Source of the DNA: Larimichthys crocea
Lineage: Eukaryota; Chordata; Actinopteri; Sciaenidae
Assembly: GCF_000972845.2 (NCBI RefSeq)
Contig: NC_040016.1
Coordinates: 1,074,701 to 1,138,700 of the forward strand
Reading direction: 5' to 3'
Length of the DNA stretch: 64,000 nt
Position numbers and translations under genes: made by a program. Positions within the stretch are counted from its first letter, which is position 1; each line of letters begins with the position of its first letter. The notes under the pieces were generated by a model. It searched no databases. It saw only the letters and a list, made by a program, of their open reading frames with translations, and had not been told where the DNA came from. Positions 61,001-64,000 of this stretch are shown one piece after another.

Positions 61001-62019
61001 TGTGATTACTGTATAAGGACTAGACAATTAAGGCAATTATAGAGCATTGAATATTTATCAGAGTATATACATCTAATGCACTTACATGTATAATTCATAT
61101 AAAAATGTATTAATATAAGCAACCCTGCCTCAAAATTTAAGTCTTTAATTGTGAAACAAACCTCATGAGGCCAAAAGTTGGTTGATGAACACTGTTCACA
61201 GTGTGCAGTTAACACGGCAGGAGAGCTGCATGATAATATGACTTCTCAACTCATTAACAGGGAAACACAGACATTAACAGATTTACCTTGAGACATGCTA
61301 CCAGTGAATGTTAAACACTAACCAACCTTGTGGTTGATATGTAATTTACTACTAAGTATTCATAACCACAATTCCCCACATACACATCATCATTATCAAA
61401 TCTAATGCAGAGAGTAAATTACTAATGGGTTAGAATTAATTAAAATGTTTCGAGCAGCTGACATCTTTTTATCATTATATTGTGTTTTTGTGCAGCAATA
61501 AACAACATTGATTTTGCAACTAAACAACCACATAATCTTACCAATTTTAATTAAAAATAGAGTTGCAGCCTGCAAGTGGCCAATAATGGGTTGAGGCCTG
61601 TGAGGCCAACACTCTCAGATCACATCAACAAAACACTGCAACTATATAGAGAGCAAACCTTTTATGGCCCTTTTCAAATAGGTCTGTGAAGTTTGATTGC
61701 TTTAGTGTTTGGTTTTGCACATATTCTCTGACAACTTCTTTTTTTTATATGTCATGTACAAATATTTACATGTGTCAACTGTCTGGTTTTGTCATGCGTT
61801 GGGCTGTTTCTAGGTCATGTAAAATTTACACCTGCAACTTTGCACAAATCGCACAAATATTTGTGCAAATTGTGTTTTTTCACAGAGGCATATTAATATT
61901 TTGTTGCACTAGAAATAAGAGCTATATAATCTGTCCAAATAAGCAGAGCGGGAAAATTCTGTAGGGACTAAATCAACTTTATGCCAGCAACGTAAAAAAA
62001 AAGGTAAAATATGGGGTGT

Positions 62020-62165
62020 CGTTTAGTGAAGGATCAGTCCTTGCCGCGGTGGCACATGGTTCGAATCCGACCTGTGGCTCTTTCCCGCATGTCATTCCCC
62101 ATCTCTCTCTCCACACATTTCCTGTTACCCTTGAGGCTGCCTCTGTCAAATAAAGGAATGAAGTG
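62020..62165 (+). mobile_element. tRNA-derived SINE (AFC-like)
   Basis: The RNA polymerase III B box GGTTCGAATCC is exact at 62058-62068. It is followed by the body GACCTGTGGCTCTTTCCCGC and ATGTCATTCCCCATCTCTCTCTCC, and a 3' end with AAATAAAGG. This arrangement is that of the AFC family of SINEs known from cichlids and related percomorphs. The A box is degraded, so the copy is old. Confidence 0.75.
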
Positions 62166-63581
62166 AAATGCACATTGAATTCATGCTGAGTAAAATAATT
62201 TAAGGGCTAAGCAACAATTTACAAGTCACTAAGGAATATGTTTGGATTTTTGGTATAGTGCAATTGTCTGTTATCAGAAAAGCTTGGCTGAGTAGTCAGA
62301 GAGATTTAAATATATCCACAAAATATATGACATAAAGGAAAAGCTGTTGTAGCAGCTCCCGCCCACTACTGCTGGTGGACAACTCTATAATCCTTACACA
62401 ACAATGAAGCTGTTAAAAACCTCTCAAGCGACTCATGTAGAACTCATGCCGTCTCAGGTGTCCACAGAAAAGCACAGTACACACTGATCACATGAATTTA
62501 CAGTAAAATATTGCTAAATAATTGTGTGACTGTGGACTGCCGTAGAGTGAGCATCAGCAAGCATGAGTATGAGTAAAAAAGTGTGCATCAGGGTAGCGCT
62601 ACCGGTGTTTTAAATCTGCAGACACATAGACATACAATTACATACCTCCAGATATTTTAGTTATTTTTTTCTTATTTGCATCAAACCCCAGACGACAAGC
62701 TGGAACTGCATGTGCAGAAAAAAATTGATGTTTTACTGAAACTTACCTTCGTAAAACATGAGCAGAGAGTATGAAATATGTATTGACTTCAGAAAACCTG
62801 AACTAGGCATATTCCTTTATAAGTCTCTAAGCTCCAGATATGATTAAGTCAGAGAACGCTAAAGAAAAAGTTCAATCAAAATCAATAGGGTTCCAGCACC
62901 TGTGGTACTTGATTTACAATGTGATGTTTTGTTGACATCTCACTGTTATTTGGGGATGTAAACATGCAAAATTGCCTTGTGCTGCTGTAAAATATATTTG
63001 ACTCCTAAAGCCCTTGCTAAGTCTGAGGAAGAGAAAGTTATCTAAGTTAAACAAAGTTATAAAGTTATCCAGACAAAGCTCTACGCATGCAATACAAGGA
63101 CTCAAAATAGGAGTACAAGGACCATCCGGGTGTGCGCGAACATGCACACAAATACACATTCACATTCAATGCTTTATCTGTCTCCAATGAATTAAATCTA
63201 ATTTACACAGGACTCAGATATTACATGGGTTCTATGTGGGGACATTTAAGGATACAAAAAGTATTGTCTCTACTGCACAGCCGGCTCTTATTACAGCAGA
63301 CACCGCTGGTCATTCAGTTCTTTTTGGTCGGGCTTGGAATCTAACAGGACTCAAACACACACACACATACGGGCACACATAAATGAACTTAGGCACATAC
63401 ACAACACCCCCACACTCACAGTCACCCATTCCCACTGTTTAATATATTTCTGTGTCTCCAGTTAACAATATTTTGTGTCAAATTATAGTGGGCAAGATAA
63501 ATAGTGGGTCTGTGCGACATGGAGAAAATAGAACAGGAGGAAAATGTGGGGCTTCCAGTTGGGTAGGAGGAAAGGAGACAC

Positions 63582-63690
63582 GAGGAGGAGAGGAGAGGAG
63601 AGGAGAGAAGAGAAGAGAGGAGAGGAGAGGAGAGGAGAGGAGAGGAGAGAAGAGAGGAAGAGGAGGCGAGAGAGGAGAGGAGAGGAGAGA
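63582..63690. repeat. (GGAGA)n polypurine array
   Basis: About 109 bases of pure A/G on the plus strand, broken by a single C at 63667, built from AGGAG/GGAGA pentamers with GAAGA variants. It can form triplex (H-) DNA and makes Ser/Leu- or Arg/Glu-rich spurious frames on both strands. Confidence 0.92.
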
Positions 63691-64000
63691 TAACACTCAT
63701 ACCTCAAACACCTGGCTTTCCCTGACTAGACTTGTAAAACCTGGTTAATCGCAGCCCCTTGTGAACTTGCATGTGGTGAAATATCTGCATGAGTGAAACC
63801 CACTGAAATACTGAGCCCAACGATCTATGAGACATCTACACATGTCCAACTTACCATGTACAGCCTCATTTGCAAATGAAAAGCCTGCTGGATAATTACA
63901 TGTATCAACAAGGAAATTACATTCATGAAAAGAACAAATTTAATTAATTCTTTGCATTGCTGCACATTTGGTTCATGTTGCCAGCACGGTCAGCAGGAGG

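Larger units (their letters stand above)
52490..64000 (-). other. Large 5' camta1 intron (continues beyond window)
   Basis: The acceptor at 52491-52490 precedes the first camta1 exon in the window; no upstream exon with the expected RHRWNTN or FLPKKLLECLP landmarks was found up to 64000. The interval is filled with microsatellites: (GT) about 53420-53460, (CA) 53798-53848, (GT) 54411-54450, (CA) 56541-56562, (GA) 57534-57585, (CT) 57721-57748 and (GT) 57980-58018. There is also a SINE and a polypurine array. Stretches at 55630-56040 and 58700-62000 are low in simple repeats and hold no gene I can identify. Confidence 0.6.

Noticed and set aside
62040..62110. A tRNA gene
   Set aside because: The B box is exact but the A box and cloverleaf are not recoverable, and the body and tail match a tRNA-derived SINE.

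Overview
The window is vertebrate nuclear DNA, almost certainly from a ray-finned (percomorph-like) fish. The genes have many short exons with GT/AG borders and AATAAA signals. Microsatellites are dense, there are teleost-type LINE, hAT and pogo-like remnants, and one tRNA-derived SINE resembles the AFC family of percomorphs. No prokaryotic, viral, CRISPR or RNA gene was recognised.

Layout. (1) 384-1803 (+): the last five coding exons of ube2j2, a tail-anchored ER ubiquitin-conjugating enzyme; its N-terminal exons lie left of the window. (2) 4220-4746 (+): a small RING-finger E3-like gene with an untranslated first exon and one coding intron. (3) 5.5-6.4 kb: two degraded LINE fragments in opposite orientations. 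(4) 9156-22431 (-): a complete homeodomain-interacting protein kinase gene, closest to HIPK1, with 17 coding exons (1131 residues) whose phases all join. Its 5' non-coding exon and CpG-rich promoter are at 23.4-23.85 kb. Its introns carry a 780-bp pogo-like element with an intact 150-codon transposase-tail ORF, a 616-bp hAT-type element with target duplication, and a long imperfect hairpin. (5) 29959-52489 (-): 19 coding exons of a CAMTA1-type calmodulin-binding transcription activator, running CG-1, long activation-type exon, TIG, ankyrin repeats, IQ motifs and C-terminus. A long 3' UTR lies to its right-hand 3' side (25.4-29.96 kb); the first N-terminal exons lie beyond 64000. (6) 52.5-64 kb: a single large CAMTA1 intron rich in (CA)n, (GA)n and polypurine tracts.

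The genes are functionally independent: two ubiquitin-pathway genes, a nuclear kinase and a nuclear transcription factor. Human UBE2J2, CAMTA1 and HIPK1 are all on chromosome 1p but far apart, so the tight clustering here is a linkage observation.

Main anomalies: a one-base frameshift in a G-rich tract of the large CAMTA1 exon, supported by codon arithmetic over the whole gene; absence of the expected CAMTA1 exon after CG-1, with frame preserved; and a shortened HIPK C-terminal region. All exon borders were read by eye from splice consensus, frame continuity and remembered family similarity. No alignment was run.
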